The translations under genes and the position numbers were made by a program. Shown one piece after another: positions 34,965-44,833 of a stretch of DNA of 64,000 nt. The notes under the pieces are model-generated. The model saw nothing but the letters and a program-made list of their open reading frames with translations, was not told where the DNA came from and made no database searches. Source of the stretch: Paenalicyclobacillus mengziensis (lineage in GTDB: Bacteria > Bacillota > Bacilli > Alicyclobacillales > Alicyclobacillaceae); NCBI RefSeq assembly GCF_017298635.1, contig NZ_CP071182.1:1612001-1676000 (forward strand), read 5' to 3'. Positions within the stretch are counted from its first letter, which is position 1; each line of letters begins with the position of its first letter.

Positions 34965-35519
34965 GTGCGAAAGGTCAAACTTCTGATTTATTCCATGTTG
35001 GTGTCATTTGCAGTATTGATGTCGGGATCCATCCAAGCTCACGAGGTATTGGCCCAACAGAGAAATGTTACAGATACAGTGAAGTTTCGAGTAGTATCTG
35101 CTGAAGATTTCCGAGGACTTTCAGGTGCTCGTGTGATTGTTGTCGCCTCAGATGGACACGTCGTGAAAACGGGTTTAACAGACTCCCAAGGGATATGGTC
35201 TGTCTCACTTACCGTACCGTCAGACCCTCGATTTAACAACATGGGAGTGGTTACCGCTGTTTGTGTAGCGAATGGACACAACGAGAATGTGGTCTTTGAA
35301 GTACCGGTGAAGCAGGGGACAGTTCAACCAATCACGCTGTACCCCATCAAGCCGAGGTTGAGAAACGAGGCGCATGCATCGTTGGGGCAACTCCATCACC
35401 TGGATGTGATTGAGATTGTAAACAAGTATGCAAGGGAAATTGGGCTGACGAAACAGCCTGCCATCGCAGGGGAACTTGGTTATTCACCTTGGGGTCCCGT
35501 TTTGAAAGGCGGACGATAG
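34965..35519 (+). CDS. Secreted protein with carboxypeptidase-regulatory-like domain
   Basis: With GTG 34965 (ribosome site GAGGTGGGAG) the protein has 184 residues. A signal peptide RKVKLLIYSMLVSFAVLMSG likely ends at SIQA-HE. The mature part has a beta-sandwich segment of the CarboxypepD-regulatory/SpaA type (FRGLSGARVIVVASDGHVV, then TGLTDSQGIWSVSL). A short C-terminal helical region includes LGQLHHLDVIEIVNKYAREI. The frame open upstream of the GTG lacks a ribosome site. No function can be assigned beyond surface location. Confidence 0.65.
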   Translation: MRKVKLLIYSMLVSFAVLMSGSIQAHEVLAQQRNVTDTVKFRVVSAEDFRGLSGARVIVVASDGHVVKTGLTDSQGIWSVSLTVPSDPRFNNMGVVTAVCVANGHNENVVFEVPVKQGTVQPITLYPIKPRLRNEAHASLGQLHHLDVIEIVNKYAREIGLTKQPAIAGELGYSPWGPVLKGGR

Positions 35520-35599
35520 TTGTTGGCGGATCCACCTTCACGTTATGTGAGGTTGACTCCGTTGTGAAATTGTAGTAATCTTAAACTGTTCAGTCGTGA

Positions 35600-35729
35600 T
35601 CGTTTATATATGTAAACATTTTGAGCCGTTCATTTTGCGCCTCATGGTGGGTGCAGAAATAGAACGGTTTTATATTTGGACGAATTGGACAAATATTGTG
35701 CTCGATGAGCACTACAGGAGGAATTTACT
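35600..35729 (+). promoter_or_regulatory. Structured 5' leader of cold-shock gene 2
   Basis: This leader matches 28499-28637 block for block: GAGCCGTTC (from about 35623), GAACGGTTTTATATTTG, GGACAAATATTGTG, GCACTACAGGAGGAATTTA. The GCCGTTC/GAACGGT stem keeps pairing by a G-T pair. The upstream promoter is not clear. Confidence 0.6.
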
Positions 35730-35924
35730 TTGAATCAAGGTACAGTGAAGTGGTTTAACTCAGAAAAAGGTTTTGGTTTTATCGAAGTTGAAGGCGGAGA
35801 AGATGTTTTTGTACATTTCAGTGCAATTTCAGGGGATGGATATAAGACCCTTGAAGAGGGACAACGTGTTACGTTTGATATCGTTTCGGGTCCGAAAGGT
35901 CCTCAAGCAGCCAACGTAGCCTAA
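35730..35924 (+). CDS. csp: Cold-shock protein
   Basis: The 64-residue CSP has KGFGFIEV and VFVHF RNA-binding motifs and starts at TTG 35730 behind AGGAGG. It differs from the copy at 28638 at only a few sites (for example VEGG for VQDG and SGPKG for QGQKG). Duplication included the leader. It acts as a single-stranded nucleic-acid chaperone and is followed by a strong terminator. Confidence 0.97.
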   Translation: MNQGTVKWFNSEKGFGFIEVEGGEDVFVHFSAISGDGYKTLEEGQRVTFDIVSGPKGPQAANVA

Positions 35925-35936
35925 TCTATCCTGACG

Positions 35937-35988
35937 AAGGACTGTTCCTCCAGGCATCAATTTTGATTCCTGAAGGGCAGTCCTTTTT
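35937..35988 (+). terminator. Terminator after cold-shock gene 2
   Basis: AAGGACTG (35937-35944) pairs with CAGTCCTT (35978-35985), with an inner CAGG/CCTG stem and a following T run. Confidence 0.88.
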
Positions 35989-36065
35989 AATTTCAGACGG
36001 CGCAATGAGTCCGCCATACCATCAGTCGAGTAACAAAAAACATCCGATGACTGAAAGCCTATCGG

Positions 36066-37883
36066 TTATGTGGCGCCCACGTAGTTCTGAATAATCTCCA
36101 AAAACTGGCGGCCGTAGCGTTCGGCCTTGACCTCCCCGATACCTTTGATCCGCAGCATTGACGCCCGGTCGGTAGGGCACACCGAAGCCAATTCGCGCAA
36201 CGTTGTGTCCGGGAAAATCACGTATGGTGGAACGTCATTCATCAAGGCGAGTTCGCGACGCAGTTCGCGGAGACGTTCAAACAATCTGTTGTCTAGGGTC
36301 GATTCACCTGCACGCGACCTAGATTTGACCTGCAGTACCTTCATCAACACGCTCGCCTCTTGTTTTAATACCGGACCCGCTTTCGGGGAGAGTTGGAGGA
36401 CCGGGTACTGCCCCTCACTCATGCGCAAATACCCTTCCGTAATCAGATGGCGGACATAGCCCAAGACGACCTTTTCAGACAGTCCGCGCATCAGTCCATA
36501 GGTGGACAGTTTATCCAATCCTGCGTCAACGATTTTCTGATTCTTTGAACCCCTTAATACCCCGACCACAACCTTTATCCCATAGCGTTCTCGGAGTCGA
36601 AGTACGCACGAGAGAATCTGCTGCGCCACGATGGTGATATCCTCTGCGTCAAAGGTTTGGTTACAATTGCTGCAGCGCTGACAGTCTGTCTCTGGATCTT
36701 GTCCAAAATAGCGTAGAACAAAGGACTGCAGGCACTGTGTGGTCTGACAGTAATCGACCATCGCATAGAGTTTCTTCAACTCGATCCGCTGGCGCTCCTC
36801 GCTTCCTACACTCTGCTCAATCAAAAACTTCTGTACCCGAACGTCTTCTGGACTGTAGAGGAGGATGCATTCGCTCGGAGCGCCATCCCGTCCTGCACGG
36901 CCCGCTTCTTGGTAATACGCCTCAATATTTTTCGGCATATTATGATGGATAACAAATCGTACGTTCGATTTATCAATCCCCATGCCAAACGCGTTGGTTG
37001 CAACGATGACCTGAACATCATCGTAGAGAAAATGATCTTGGCTGATGGCTCGTTCACTATCTTCCATCCCAGCGTGGTAGCGCCCGACAGAATACCCTTT
37101 TCCCTGGAGGTACTGGTAAAGGCTATCGACCTCTTTGCGTGTTGCCGCATAAATAATGCCCGCATCACCCTGATGTTGCTCCAAGTACTGCATGATATAG
37201 TCACGTCTGTCCCACCCGGACAGTACCGAGAACGATAAATTATCCCGGCTGAACCCAGCGACGTAAACCTCAGGATGGACTAAATGCAACGAGACGGCGA
37301 TATCCCTCGTCACCTCAGGTGTCGCCGTGGCCGTGAGTGCCACCACGACCGGGCGCTCGTCGAGTTGCTCCAAGAATGGAGCAATCGATTGATAGCTTGG
37401 CCGAAAGTCATGGCCCCATTGTGACAAGCAATGTGCTTCATCTACTGCTACCAAGGCTGGGCGGAGCTGGTTCAACCAACGCGTGAAGGATTCGGATGCC
37501 AGCCGTTCTGGCGACACATATAAAAGTTTGTAGGCGCCTTGCTCGGTCTCTCGAACACGACGTCGCAGCTCCGCCACATCCAGTGTGCTGTTGATGAACG
37601 TCGCAGGAATTCCAATGGACGTCAAGCTGTCCACCTGATCCTTCATAAGGGAAACGAGTGGTGAAATGACAATCGTCATCCCGTCCATGACCATTGCTGG
37701 AATTTGGTAACAGATTGACTTTCCGCCCCCCGTGGGCATAATTCCAATCGTGTCCTGTCCCTCGAGCACAGTTTGAATAATGTGTTCCTGACCCTTCCGA
37801 AAACCATCGTAGCCGAAATATTGCTTCAGTGTCTGCCTTGCAAACTTCATCCGACTTACATGGCTTAATTGACCCAATATCAT
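36066..37883 (-). CDS. recQ: ATP-dependent DNA helicase RecQ
   Basis: With ATG 37883 (AGGAG four bases upstream) the protein has 605 residues; the frame extends further but without support. Motifs in order are [31 protein letters not shown], the RecQ-C domain with the zinc cysteines of FVLRYFGQ...CQRCSNC, and a C-terminal HRDC domain ([13 protein letters not shown] to [16 protein letters not shown]). It unwinds DNA 3' to 5' in recombination and repair. The gene points away from the IS200/IS605 element just upstream of its start. Confidence 0.95.
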   Translation of the reverse strand: MILGQLSHVSRMKFARQTLKQYFGYDGFRKGQEHIIQTVLEGQDTIGIMPTGGGKSICYQIPAMVMDGMTIVISPLVSLMKDQVDSLTSIGIPATFINSTLDVAELRRRVRETEQGAYKLLYVSPERLASESFTRWLNQLRPALVAVDEAHCLSQWGHDFRPSYQSIAPFLEQLDERPVVVALTATATPEVTRDIAVSLHLVHPEVYVAGFSRDNLSFSVLSGWDRRDYIMQYLEQHQGDAGIIYAATRKEVDSLYQYLQGKGYSVGRYHAGMEDSERAISQDHFLYDDVQVIVATNAFGMGIDKSNVRFVIHHNMPKNIEAYYQEAGRAGRDGAPSECILLYSPEDVRVQKFLIEQSVGSEERQRIELKKLYAMVDYCQTTQCLQSFVLRYFGQDPETDCQRCSNCNQTFDAEDITIVAQQILSCVLRLRERYGIKVVVGVLRGSKNQKIVDAGLDKLSTYGLMRGLSEKVVLGYVRHLITEGYLRMSEGQYPVLQLSPKAGPVLKQEASVLMKVLQVKSRSRAGESTLDNRLFERLRELRRELALMNDVPPYVIFPDTTLRELASVCPTDRASMLRIKGIGEVKAERYGRQFLEIIQNYVGAT

Positions 37884-38144
37884 TCGACTCCTAACGTCTC
37901 TTGTACCTCTGACTCCGTCTATCATACCATCACGATGGTCGGGTAACAGCCGGGCTTCCCGCTGAAAAGATGTGTCCGTCCCGAGAAGCGAAGCGGACAA
38001 TTAAAATAAAAAAATTGATAAAGATTTAACCTGGTGCGACAACCTCTATAGGTGGGAGATGAATTGTTGCCTTCGAAGCATTGCTTAGAACATAGACATC
38101 GTCATGATATAATTAGTAGTATAGTTGTATCTGGCGGTGATGCT

Positions 38145-38546
38145 GTGGAATTAGACAATAATAATCATTCAGTGTTCTTGATGTACTATCACCTCGTCTT
38201 AGTGATAAAGTACCGTCGAAAAGTCATTGACGAGAAAATATCGAATCGTCTGAAAGAAATATTTGAGTATATTGCACCGAGTTACAATGTTGCATTGCAG
38301 GAATGGAATCACGACAAAGATCACGTTCATATTTTGTTCAAAGCACAGCCGAACAGTGAATTGTCGAAGTTCATCAATGCCTATAAGAGCGCATCATCAC
38401 GTCTCATCAAAAAAGAATATCCCATCATAAGAAAATCGCTATGGAAAGAATATTTCTGGTCAAGAAGTTTCTGCTTGCTCACAACAGGCGGTGCGCCGAT
38501 TGAAGTCGTCAGACGTTATATTGAAAGTCAAGGTGAGAAAATATGA
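38145..38546 (+). CDS. tnpA: IS200/IS605 transposase TnpA (Y1 HUH)
   Basis: Starting at GTG 38145 (MELDNNNHSVF, matching family N-termini), the protein has 133 residues. The HUH motif HVHIL and the catalytic tyrosine in VVRRYIESQG are present. It cuts and joins single-stranded element ends at the TTGAT-type target. The 3' end overlaps tnpB by four bases. The frame open upstream to 38052 is not family-like. Confidence 0.9.
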   Translation: MELDNNNHSVFLMYYHLVLVIKYRRKVIDEKISNRLKEIFEYIAPSYNVALQEWNHDKDHVHILFKAQPNSELSKFINAYKSASSRLIKKEYPIIRKSLWKEYFWSRSFCLLTTGGAPIEVVRRYIESQGEKI

Positions 38547-39667
38547 AGAAAGCATTCAAATATCGAATATATCCGAGTGCTGAACAAGAAATTCTCATCA
38601 ATAAAACGTTTGGCTGTGTACGTTTTGTCTATAACCGAATGCTTGCGAATCGCAAGGAAACCTATGAGCAATTCAAGGATGACAAAGAAGCACTGAAGCA
38701 ACAGAAATATTTACTTCCGGCCGATTTCAAAAAAGAGTTTGAATGGCTGAAAGAAGTGGATAGTTTGGCGCTGGCAAATGCACAGCTCCATTTGCAGACG
38801 GCTTATCGGAATTTCTTCCGAGATCAGTCCGTAGGCTTTCCGAAGTTCAAAAGCAAGCATCACGATAAGAAGTCCTATACGACGAACAATCAAGGTGGCA
38901 CGATTCGGTTAATGGACAGCAAAACCATCCGATTGCCCAAACTAAAAGACGTGCGAATTAAGCTCCATCGCCAATTGCCGAAGGGCTCTGTGATCAAGTC
39001 TGCAACCATCAGCAAAACACCAACGGGTAAATATTATGTTTCCGTATTGGTTGAGTACGAAGCGCACATTAAGCCAGTAGCACCAACAACAGAAACTGTG
39101 TTCGGTTTGGATTATTCGTCCAAGTCGTTGTTTGTTGATAGCCAAGGAAACCATGCTGATTATCCAAAATTCTATCGTCAAGCAGAGGCGAAACTGAAAA
39201 GGGCACAACGTAAATTATCCAAACGTAAAAAAGGCAGTCAGAACCGTGAAAAGCAACGCCTTAAAGTAGCCAAACTGCACGAAAAAGTAGCCAACCAACG
39301 CAAAGACTTCTTGCATAAACTCTCAAGGCAGATAGCCAATGCCCACACAGCTGTTGCGATAGAAGACTTAAATATGCGAGGAATGGCACAAGGACTCCGT
39401 TTGGCAAAGTCCACAAATGACAATGGGTTTGGGATGCTAAAAACCTTTTTGGCATATAAGCTTGCCGAGGAAGGAAAGCAGCTTATTGTGATTGATCAAT
39501 GGTTCCCATCCAGCAAGCGGTGTCGATTCTGCCAAAAGGAGAATAAAAAACTCACATTGGCAGATCGGACTTGGACATGCTCTCATTGCGGTGCCGAATT
39601 AGACAGGGACGAAAACGCCGCAATCAACATCAAAAATGAAGGTTGCCGGATACTTGGTATCGCCTAA
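38543..39667 (+). CDS. tnpB: RNA-guided nuclease TnpB of an IS200/IS605 element
   Basis: This 374-residue TnpB has the N-terminal helix-turn-helix (KAFKYRIYPSAEQEILIN). The RuvC-like nuclease carries Asp190 (VFGLDYSS), Glu274 (AIEDLNMRGM) and Asp356 (DRDENAAINI), and a zinc ribbon CRFC...CSHC lies between. All three catalytic acidic residues are intact. TnpB cuts donor DNA guided by the omega RNA made from its own 3' region, favouring retention of the element. It is the ancestor type of Cas12. Confidence 0.95.
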   Translation: MKKAFKYRIYPSAEQEILINKTFGCVRFVYNRMLANRKETYEQFKDDKEALKQQKYLLPADFKKEFEWLKEVDSLALANAQLHLQTAYRNFFRDQSVGFPKFKSKHHDKKSYTTNNQGGTIRLMDSKTIRLPKLKDVRIKLHRQLPKGSVIKSATISKTPTGKYYVSVLVEYEAHIKPVAPTTETVFGLDYSSKSLFVDSQGNHADYPKFYRQAEAKLKRAQRKLSKRKKGSQNREKQRLKVAKLHEKVANQRKDFLHKLSRQIANAHTAVAIEDLNMRGMAQGLRLAKSTNDNGFGMLKTFLAYKLAEEGKQLIVIDQWFPSSKRCRFCQKENKKLTLADRTWTCSHCGAELDRDENAAINIKNEGCRILGIA

Positions 39668-39786
39668 TCCGTCATCAAGAACCGTTGGGCAAACGGGGAT
39701 AGCTTGGTAATCATGCTGGCGTTCGCTGGTACGTCCCAAGAAGCCCCCATCTCTAAGCGTTAGCGTCGGTGGTGGGAGTAAGTCAC
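39600..39786 (+). ncRNA. Predicted omega RNA (right-end element RNA) scaffold for TnpB
   Basis: In IS200/IS605 elements the guide RNA spans the tnpB 3' end and the right end, with the guide taken from flanking DNA. Here the right-end hairpin around 39745-39780 and the boundary at 39786 define the scaffold. The guide would begin near 39787. The 5' limit is not visible. Confidence 0.5.
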
Positions 39787-39787
39787 T

Positions 39788-40279
39788 GTCCGCGTGATGG
39801 CGAGTCATGGCGGAACCATCAGTATTACAGCAAATGAACTTGCGCGCACATTGGTATCCGGACCGATTGGAGGCGTGGTGGGCGCTAAGTACTTGGGTGA
39901 ATCGCTAGGCATTAAAGATATTGTTTGTTCGGATATTGGTGGAACCAGTTTTGATATCGCGCTGATTACACAAGGCGATTTTACCATCGATCCGAAGCCG
40001 GACATGGCCAGGCTCGTCCTTTCTCTGCCGCTGGTCGCCATGGATTCTGTAGGGGCTGGAACAGGCAGCTTTGTGCGCGTTGATCCGTACACGAAATCGA
40101 TTGTACTTGGGCCGGACAGTGCAGGCTATCGAGTTGGCGTCTGCTATCCAGAAGGTGGTCTGGACACCATCTCTGTTTCCGACTGTCACGTGGTGCTCGG
40201 CCTAATTAACCCGGACAACTTCCTGGGTGGGCAGGTAAACTTGACCGATTTTGAAGTAAAGTTGGCACAACAGCACTAG
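39788..40279 (+). pseudogene. Internal fragment of a hydantoinase/acetone-carboxylase-type protein
   Basis: The frame begins at the element edge with VRVMASHGGTIS and continues with LVSGPIGGVVGAKYLGE and CSDIGGTSFDIALITQG. These belong to the central ATP-binding part of the HyuA/oxoprolinase family (about 700 residues). Only about 160 residues remain: the 5' part is gone at the IS edge and a stop follows at 40277. DNA left of the element is unrelated, so insertion was followed or accompanied by deletion. Confidence 0.85.
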
Positions 40280-40437
40280 TTCATTTGGCTCATTTGGATA
40301 TAGTCTCATCAGTTCATCTTTAGAATATTTTGGTCTGCCATGGAATCGCAAATGTACAGCGTGATATATTCCTGAGGCTTTAACTGTAGCAAATTCACGA
40401 AAGCGGGTGATATGCCATGACTTCCCGGTGATTATGG

Positions 40438-40548
40438 AACGCATGAGGCAAATCGTGCCCACTATTGCCAAGCACGACTCACCTGAGCGGTTCCGAGCAA
40501 TGGGTGTTAATGTTTGTTTCGTTGGTCTGATACATCGGTCTTACTGAG
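40438..40548 (+). pseudogene. Remnant of a pyridine nucleotide-disulfide oxidoreductase
   Basis: The plus-strand frame MERMRQIVPTIAKHDSPERF, continuing RAMGVNV, matches the helical segment that precedes the second strand of the FAD domain in mercuric-reductase-like enzymes. It overlaps the 3' end of araR on the other strand and has no other domain. It marks the junction of the arabinose cluster with older DNA. Confidence 0.5.
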
Positions 40549-41606
40549 TCCCTTTTTATCATTTCTGGCTCATATATCTTAGATGTAACAGGTTGTTTAT
40601 TGATCATATTGATAATCATTTTACCAGCATCGAGGCCCATTCTTTCCTGCGGATGACGAATGGTTGTGAGTGCCGGACTGATGAATTGCGAAAATTGATA
40701 ATCATCGACACCAATAATTGAGATGTCCTTGGGAACTTTCAAACCGATTTCTTTCACGAAATTGATGACTTGAATGGCTAGCTGGTCGTTATAACAAACA
40801 ATCGCTGTCGGAACAAACTTGGGTCTGGTCAAGATTGTGTAGAGTTTTTTAAACAAGTTAATTTTGTTTTCCTCGGTCTGATACATCATAATTTCACTTA
40901 GGTTGGAGATTTCAGGATGGTCCTGATAGGCTTTGATGTAACCATTCATTCGATGAATTCCCTGTTTATCATCAACCTTGAATATACCCACAATTTGTTG
41001 GTGCCCTTGAGAGATTAGACTACGTGTGGTCATTTCCCCAATTTTTACATCATCCATAATTAAATAAGGGATGTCCAACCCGTCGTAGACGGCATTAATG
41101 AAGAGCATAGGGATGCCCATTGATTTGATGTTCTCGTAAATACTTTTATTCACGTTATTTAGGGCACTTCTCGTTGGTTCGATGATTAACCCAGATAACT
41201 TGTTTGATAACAAATTGGTTAAGCTCTTCCGTTCTTTATCCGGGTCGTTTTGTGTACTGGCAATCAGAACGGAATAACCGTAATTGGAAATGTAGTTATC
41301 GATTCCTGTAATAATATTTGGGAAAATATAATCCGCGATGTGCGTTGTAATCAGGCCAACGGTCTTATTATCCACACTCGGTCTCGGTTTGTTTTTCCAA
41401 TCACTTACAAACATTCCTCCGCCTTGAATACGGTAAACAAAATTATCCTTCTCCAGCTCACCAATCGCATGCCTGACTGTAAACCGGCTCACATGATAAA
41501 CCTCCATGAGTTCCGATTCAGTCGGCAGTTTCTGATTGACCTTGTATTCTTCGGAGATGATTTTCTCGCTGATATCCTGTTTCACAAGTTCATATTTTTT
41601 CGTCAT
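40479..41606 (-). CDS. araR: Arabinose-responsive GntR/LacI-type repressor AraR
   Basis: The 375-residue protein has an N-terminal GntR winged helix (KLPTESELMEVYHVSRFTVR). A LacI-type effector domain follows (VGLITTHIADYIFPNIITGI to ISIIGVDDYQFSQFISPALTTI), the AraR architecture. It represses ara genes until L-arabinose binds. The last 20 residues after KRDSV are not family-like and overlap the oxidoreductase remnant, so the natural 3' end was probably replaced. ATG 41606 has a purine-rich AAGGGAA upstream. It lies downstream of a terminator that separates it from araB. Confidence 0.92.
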   Translation of the reverse strand: MTKKYELVKQDISEKIISEEYKVNQKLPTESELMEVYHVSRFTVRHAIGELEKDNFVYRIQGGGMFVSDWKNKPRPSVDNKTVGLITTHIADYIFPNIITGIDNYISNYGYSVLIASTQNDPDKERKSLTNLLSNKLSGLIIEPTRSALNNVNKSIYENIKSMGIPMLFINAVYDGLDIPYLIMDDVKIGEMTTRSLISQGHQQIVGIFKVDDKQGIHRMNGYIKAYQDHPEISNLSEIMMYQTEENKINLFKKLYTILTRPKFVPTAIVCYNDQLAIQVINFVKEIGLKVPKDISIIGVDDYQFSQFISPALTTIRHPQERMGLDAGKMIINMINKQPVTSKIYEPEMIKRDSVRPMYQTNETNINTHCSEPLR

Positions 41607-41744
41607 TTTATTTTCCCTTAACTAAGTTATAGATGCGAATAGAAGAAGTGTTTGACCCACAGCGTTGGCCATCGTGCACTGCTTATTCAGCGAGTAAATG
41701 ACCATTTTCAACAGGGGTGCTGCCCAAATAGGAAACGTAACGAA

Positions 41745-41788
41745 TTTACAACACAGAGCCTCAGCGATTTGAGGCTCTGTGTTGTAAA
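41745..41788. terminator. Bidirectional-type terminator between araB and araR
   Basis: A perfect 19-bp inverted repeat (41745-41763 and 41770-41788) encloses a 6-base loop, with A-rich and T-rich flanks on both sides. It lies 40 bases beyond the araB stop on the minus strand. Confidence 0.9.
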
Positions 41789-41827
41789 GCAAACCCTTGT
41801 TTGGGTCTAGGTACGTCTCAAGTGAGA

Positions 41828-43426
41828 TTAGATGCACTGAATTGCCATGGACTCTATTGGCAGACCCGCTTGATATTTCGTCATGAACTCCTCATATCCA
41901 GCTACCCCGGTCGGCTCCGGATTCAACGTCACACTGTCGGGATTCGTAAAGACCTCTTGATCTAAGAAGTCTTCGAGACTTACGCGGCCATTTCCGTACT
42001 TGGCATAGACAGCCAACACTGCCATACCCCAAGCGCCGCCTTCACCTGCTGTGCTCATTACCGTAACAGGCGTATTCAATGCGTTGGATAAGATTTGCTG
42101 ACCAATGCCTTGCGTTTTCAGCAGACCACCCTGGGCAATGAAAACATCTGCTTTGATTTGTTCTTCATTTTTCAAAACATCCATTCCCATTTTAAGGGGT
42201 GCAAAAGCAGCATACAACTGACTTTGAATAAAGTTTGCTAAAGTAAATGAACTATTGGGATTTCGGACAAAAAGTGGACGTCCGGCGGGCATTTTTGTAA
42301 TGTTTTCGCCCGATAAATAGCTGTAATTGATTAGGCCACCAGCATCAAGGTCGGCTTTGGTGGTCGCCAAAAATAGCGTTTCGTATAAACGATCCGGTTT
42401 TAAATCCACACCGAGTCGCTCGGCAAATTCTTTAAATATGTTTGCCCATGCGTTAATGTCAGAGGAACAATTATTAATATGGACCATCGCAACAGGTGCA
42501 CCGTTTGGCGTGGTAACGATGTCAATGTCTCTATAAACTTTCCGCAACGGCTTATCAAGTACAATCATTGAAAAAGCTGATGTTCCCACTGAGATATTTC
42601 CAGTTCGTTTACGAACACTATTGGTACTCACCATGCCCGTTCCGGCATCACCTTCAGGAGGAGCCATCAAACTGCCTTCTTGGAGATGGCCGCTGATATC
42701 CAGCAATTGCGCGCCTTCACGGGTTAATGTTCCTGCAGGAGTGCCGGCCCTTAATACCTTGGGTAAGATATCTCGGATATTCCACTGGTAGGGTGTGACA
42801 TTTTCGAAACCGTCAAATTTGTCTATGAAAGCCGCAGAATAAGTGCCAGTCTCTTCGTCAATCGGAAATACACCAGAAGCATCTCCGATTCCCAAGACCT
42901 TCTCTCCAGATAATTTCCAGTGTACATAACCGGCCAGGGTGGTGATGAAACGAATCTCATTTACATGCGATTCTTTATTTAAAATGGCCTGGTAGAGATG
43001 TGCGATACTCCATCGCTGGGGAATGTTAAACTGAAACAGTGTCGTCAATTCGTCAGCAGCTGGCTCGGTTATATTGTTACGCCAAGTTCGAAAAGGTGTC
43101 AGCAACGCGCCATTCTTGGAAAAGGCCAGATATCCATGCATCATAGCGCTTACGCCAATCGCGCTAACTTTGGTCAAAGTAATGTGATACTTGCCTTGAA
43201 CATCTGCAGCAATTTGTGCATAGCTTCTTTGGATTCCACTCCAAACTTCATCTAATGAGTAGGTCCAAATTCCATTTTCGAGTTGGTTCTCCCAAACGTA
43301 GCTTCCTGAAGCAATGATGTTAAAGTCGTCGGTCATCAAGACTGCTTTAATACGCGTTGAACCTAATTCAATGCCAAGCGAAACGTTTCCCTGTTGAATT
43401 GCCTTCGAAGTTTCGACTAAGTTCAC
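41828..43426 (-). CDS. araB: L-ribulokinase, FGGY family
   Basis: The 532-residue FGGY kinase has the N-terminal phosphate-binding LGIELGSTRIKAVLM, the substrate region SAMMHGYLAF, and ATP-site segments such as GNISVGTSAFSMIV and VFIAQGGLLKT. It phosphorylates L-ribulose to L-ribulose 5-phosphate. The form resembles the lactobacillus-type AraB rather than the 560-residue B. subtilis enzyme. It is 6 bases downstream of araE and shares its transcript. Specificity is assigned from context with araD, araA and araR. Confidence 0.9.
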   Translation of the reverse strand: MNLVETSKAIQQGNVSLGIELGSTRIKAVLMTDDFNIIASGSYVWENQLENGIWTYSLDEVWSGIQRSYAQIAADVQGKYHITLTKVSAIGVSAMMHGYLAFSKNGALLTPFRTWRNNITEPAADELTTLFQFNIPQRWSIAHLYQAILNKESHVNEIRFITTLAGYVHWKLSGEKVLGIGDASGVFPIDEETGTYSAAFIDKFDGFENVTPYQWNIRDILPKVLRAGTPAGTLTREGAQLLDISGHLQEGSLMAPPEGDAGTGMVSTNSVRKRTGNISVGTSAFSMIVLDKPLRKVYRDIDIVTTPNGAPVAMVHINNCSSDINAWANIFKEFAERLGVDLKPDRLYETLFLATTKADLDAGGLINYSYLSGENITKMPAGRPLFVRNPNSSFTLANFIQSQLYAAFAPLKMGMDVLKNEEQIKADVFIAQGGLLKTQGIGQQILSNALNTPVTVMSTAGEGGAWGMAVLAVYAKYGNGRVSLEDFLDQEVFTNPDSVTLNPEPTGVAGYEEFMTKYQAGLPIESMAIQCI

Positions 43427-43432
43427 TTCATC

Positions 43433-44833
43433 CTACCTCCCGCCTTCATAGGCCAGGACTGCTTTTTTTTCTCCGACTTTCTCAATCTCCTCTAAGGTCT
43501 GACCGCGAGTTTCAGGAACGAAGTTTCGGACAAAAAACACGCCCAGCAAACAAACAACACCAAAGATAGCAAAGACGGCTTCTTGCGACATGGAAGCGGT
43601 CATGATTGGAAACAGCAATCCAACTAAGAAGGAGCCAATCCAGTTAAACGAAGAAGCGAGTCCAGATGCACGTCCGCGAATGACAAGTGGGAAAATTTCA
43701 CCAACAATGACCCAAGTCAAAGGAGCCCATGTGAACGAATATAGCGCTACGTAGATACTTAAGAATACAACAATCATCATTGGATTTGCGTGAGGAATTA
43801 ACAAGTTCAATACTGCTGGCAAAATAAAGGACAGTGCCATAATCGTTCCGCCCACGGTTAATAGGGTGCGACGATTGAATTTATCAGCAATCATGAGGAA
43901 TACCAAGGAACCGACGACGAGAATAACCCCTTGAATAATTGGCCACATTAATGCTGAGCTCGCCGCATGTCCTGTTGCCTTGTGAACAATCAAGGGGATA
44001 TAGTAAAAGATTGCGTTTGCCCCTTGGAATTGCTGAAATGCCGCTACCCCCACACCGGCAATCACTAAATACCGGTATTTTCCACTGAACATTGTACTCA
44101 ATGATGATTTTTGAGTTCCCTTCATTTCCTGTTTTGCGGTTTCTTGTATCTGTAGAATTTCAGAATTAATTTCGTCTTTATTCGAGCGAATGTAGCTCAA
44201 TACGTTACGTGCTTCACTGAGCTTGTTGCTCTTCACCAAAAAACGTGGTGATTCGGGTAAACGCAACACTCCGGCAAATAAAACCAAAGCTGGTACGGCT
44301 GCCAAACTGAGCATTAACCGCCAAGCCATGGTCCCTGGTAAACCCTTTAATAGAAAATCAACAATGTATGAAAGGAGCATGCCAGAAACAATCATGGTTT
44401 GATTGATGCCTGACAAACGTCCACGCAAATGTGCAGGTGCCATTTCCGACATATAGGCAGGGACCAACGCAGAAGCAGCACCAACAGCCAACCCCAATAA
44501 GATCCGAACAAATATCAAATAATATTGTCCATTATGCGGCGCAACCCCAGACAAAATGGAACCAACAACAAAGATTAATGCAGAGATTAGAATTGTTTTA
44601 CGCCGACCGAGCCGATCCGATAATTGTCCGGCCAAAGCACCACCGAAAATCGCCCCAAACATGACTGCGGACGTAATCCACCCAATCGTACCAGCGCTGT
44701 TTTGGAGATGCCAATTATTTTCGAGAAAAGGCAAAGCACCTGTCATAACGCCAATATCGTAGCCAAAAAGAATGCCGCCGAACGCTCCGAAGAAGTAAAT
44801 GAATCCACTTGGCACTTTCTTTTCATGAACCAC
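43433..44833 (-). CDS. araE: Arabinose-proton symporter, MFS sugar porter
   Basis: The 466-residue protein has 12 membrane helices and the sugar-porter signatures: GGILFGYDIGVMTGALPFL at the first helix, DRLGRRKTIL, the loop PESPRFLVK and the final PETRGQTLEEIE. It imports pentose with H+. ATG 44833 has the ribosome site GGAGGGA. It is the first gene of the minus-strand ara operon and diverges from araD across the operator region. Arabinose as substrate is inferred from the cluster. Confidence 0.92.
   Translation of the reverse strand: MVHEKKVPSGFIYFFGAFGGILFGYDIGVMTGALPFLENNWHLQNSAGTIGWITSAVMFGAIFGGALAGQLSDRLGRRKTILISALIFVVGSILSGVAPHNGQYYLIFVRILLGLAVGAASALVPAYMSEMAPAHLRGRLSGINQTMIVSGMLLSYIVDFLLKGLPGTMAWRLMLSLAAVPALVLFAGVLRLPESPRFLVKSNKLSEARNVLSYIRSNKDEINSEILQIQETAKQEMKGTQKSSLSTMFSGKYRYLVIAGVGVAAFQQFQGANAIFYYIPLIVHKATGHAASSALMWPIIQGVILVVGSLVFLMIADKFNRRTLLTVGGTIMALSFILPAVLNLLIPHANPMMIVVFLSIYVALYSFTWAPLTWVIVGEIFPLVIRGRASGLASSFNWIGSFLVGLLFPIMTASMSQEAVFAIFGVVCLLGVFFVRNFVPETRGQTLEEIEKVGEKKAVLAYEGGR

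Larger units (their letters stand above)
38020..39786 (+). mobile_element. IS200/IS605-type element with tnpA and tnpB
   Basis: The element is about 1.77 kb. The left edge is placed after TTGAT (38015-38019), a typical target/TAM pentamer of the family, before a short ACCT...AGGT hairpin. The right edge is placed after AGTCAC (39781-39786), following a hairpin built from CCCCCATC and GGTGGTGGG around AAGCGTTAGC. There are no inverted repeats or target duplication, as expected for single-strand transposition. Exact edges are estimates. Confidence 0.72.

Noticed and set aside
40202..40471. Minus-strand 89-codon frame after araR
   Set aside because: It covers the hydantoinase fragment and the oxidoreductase remnant on the opposite strand, both of which have real family similarity.
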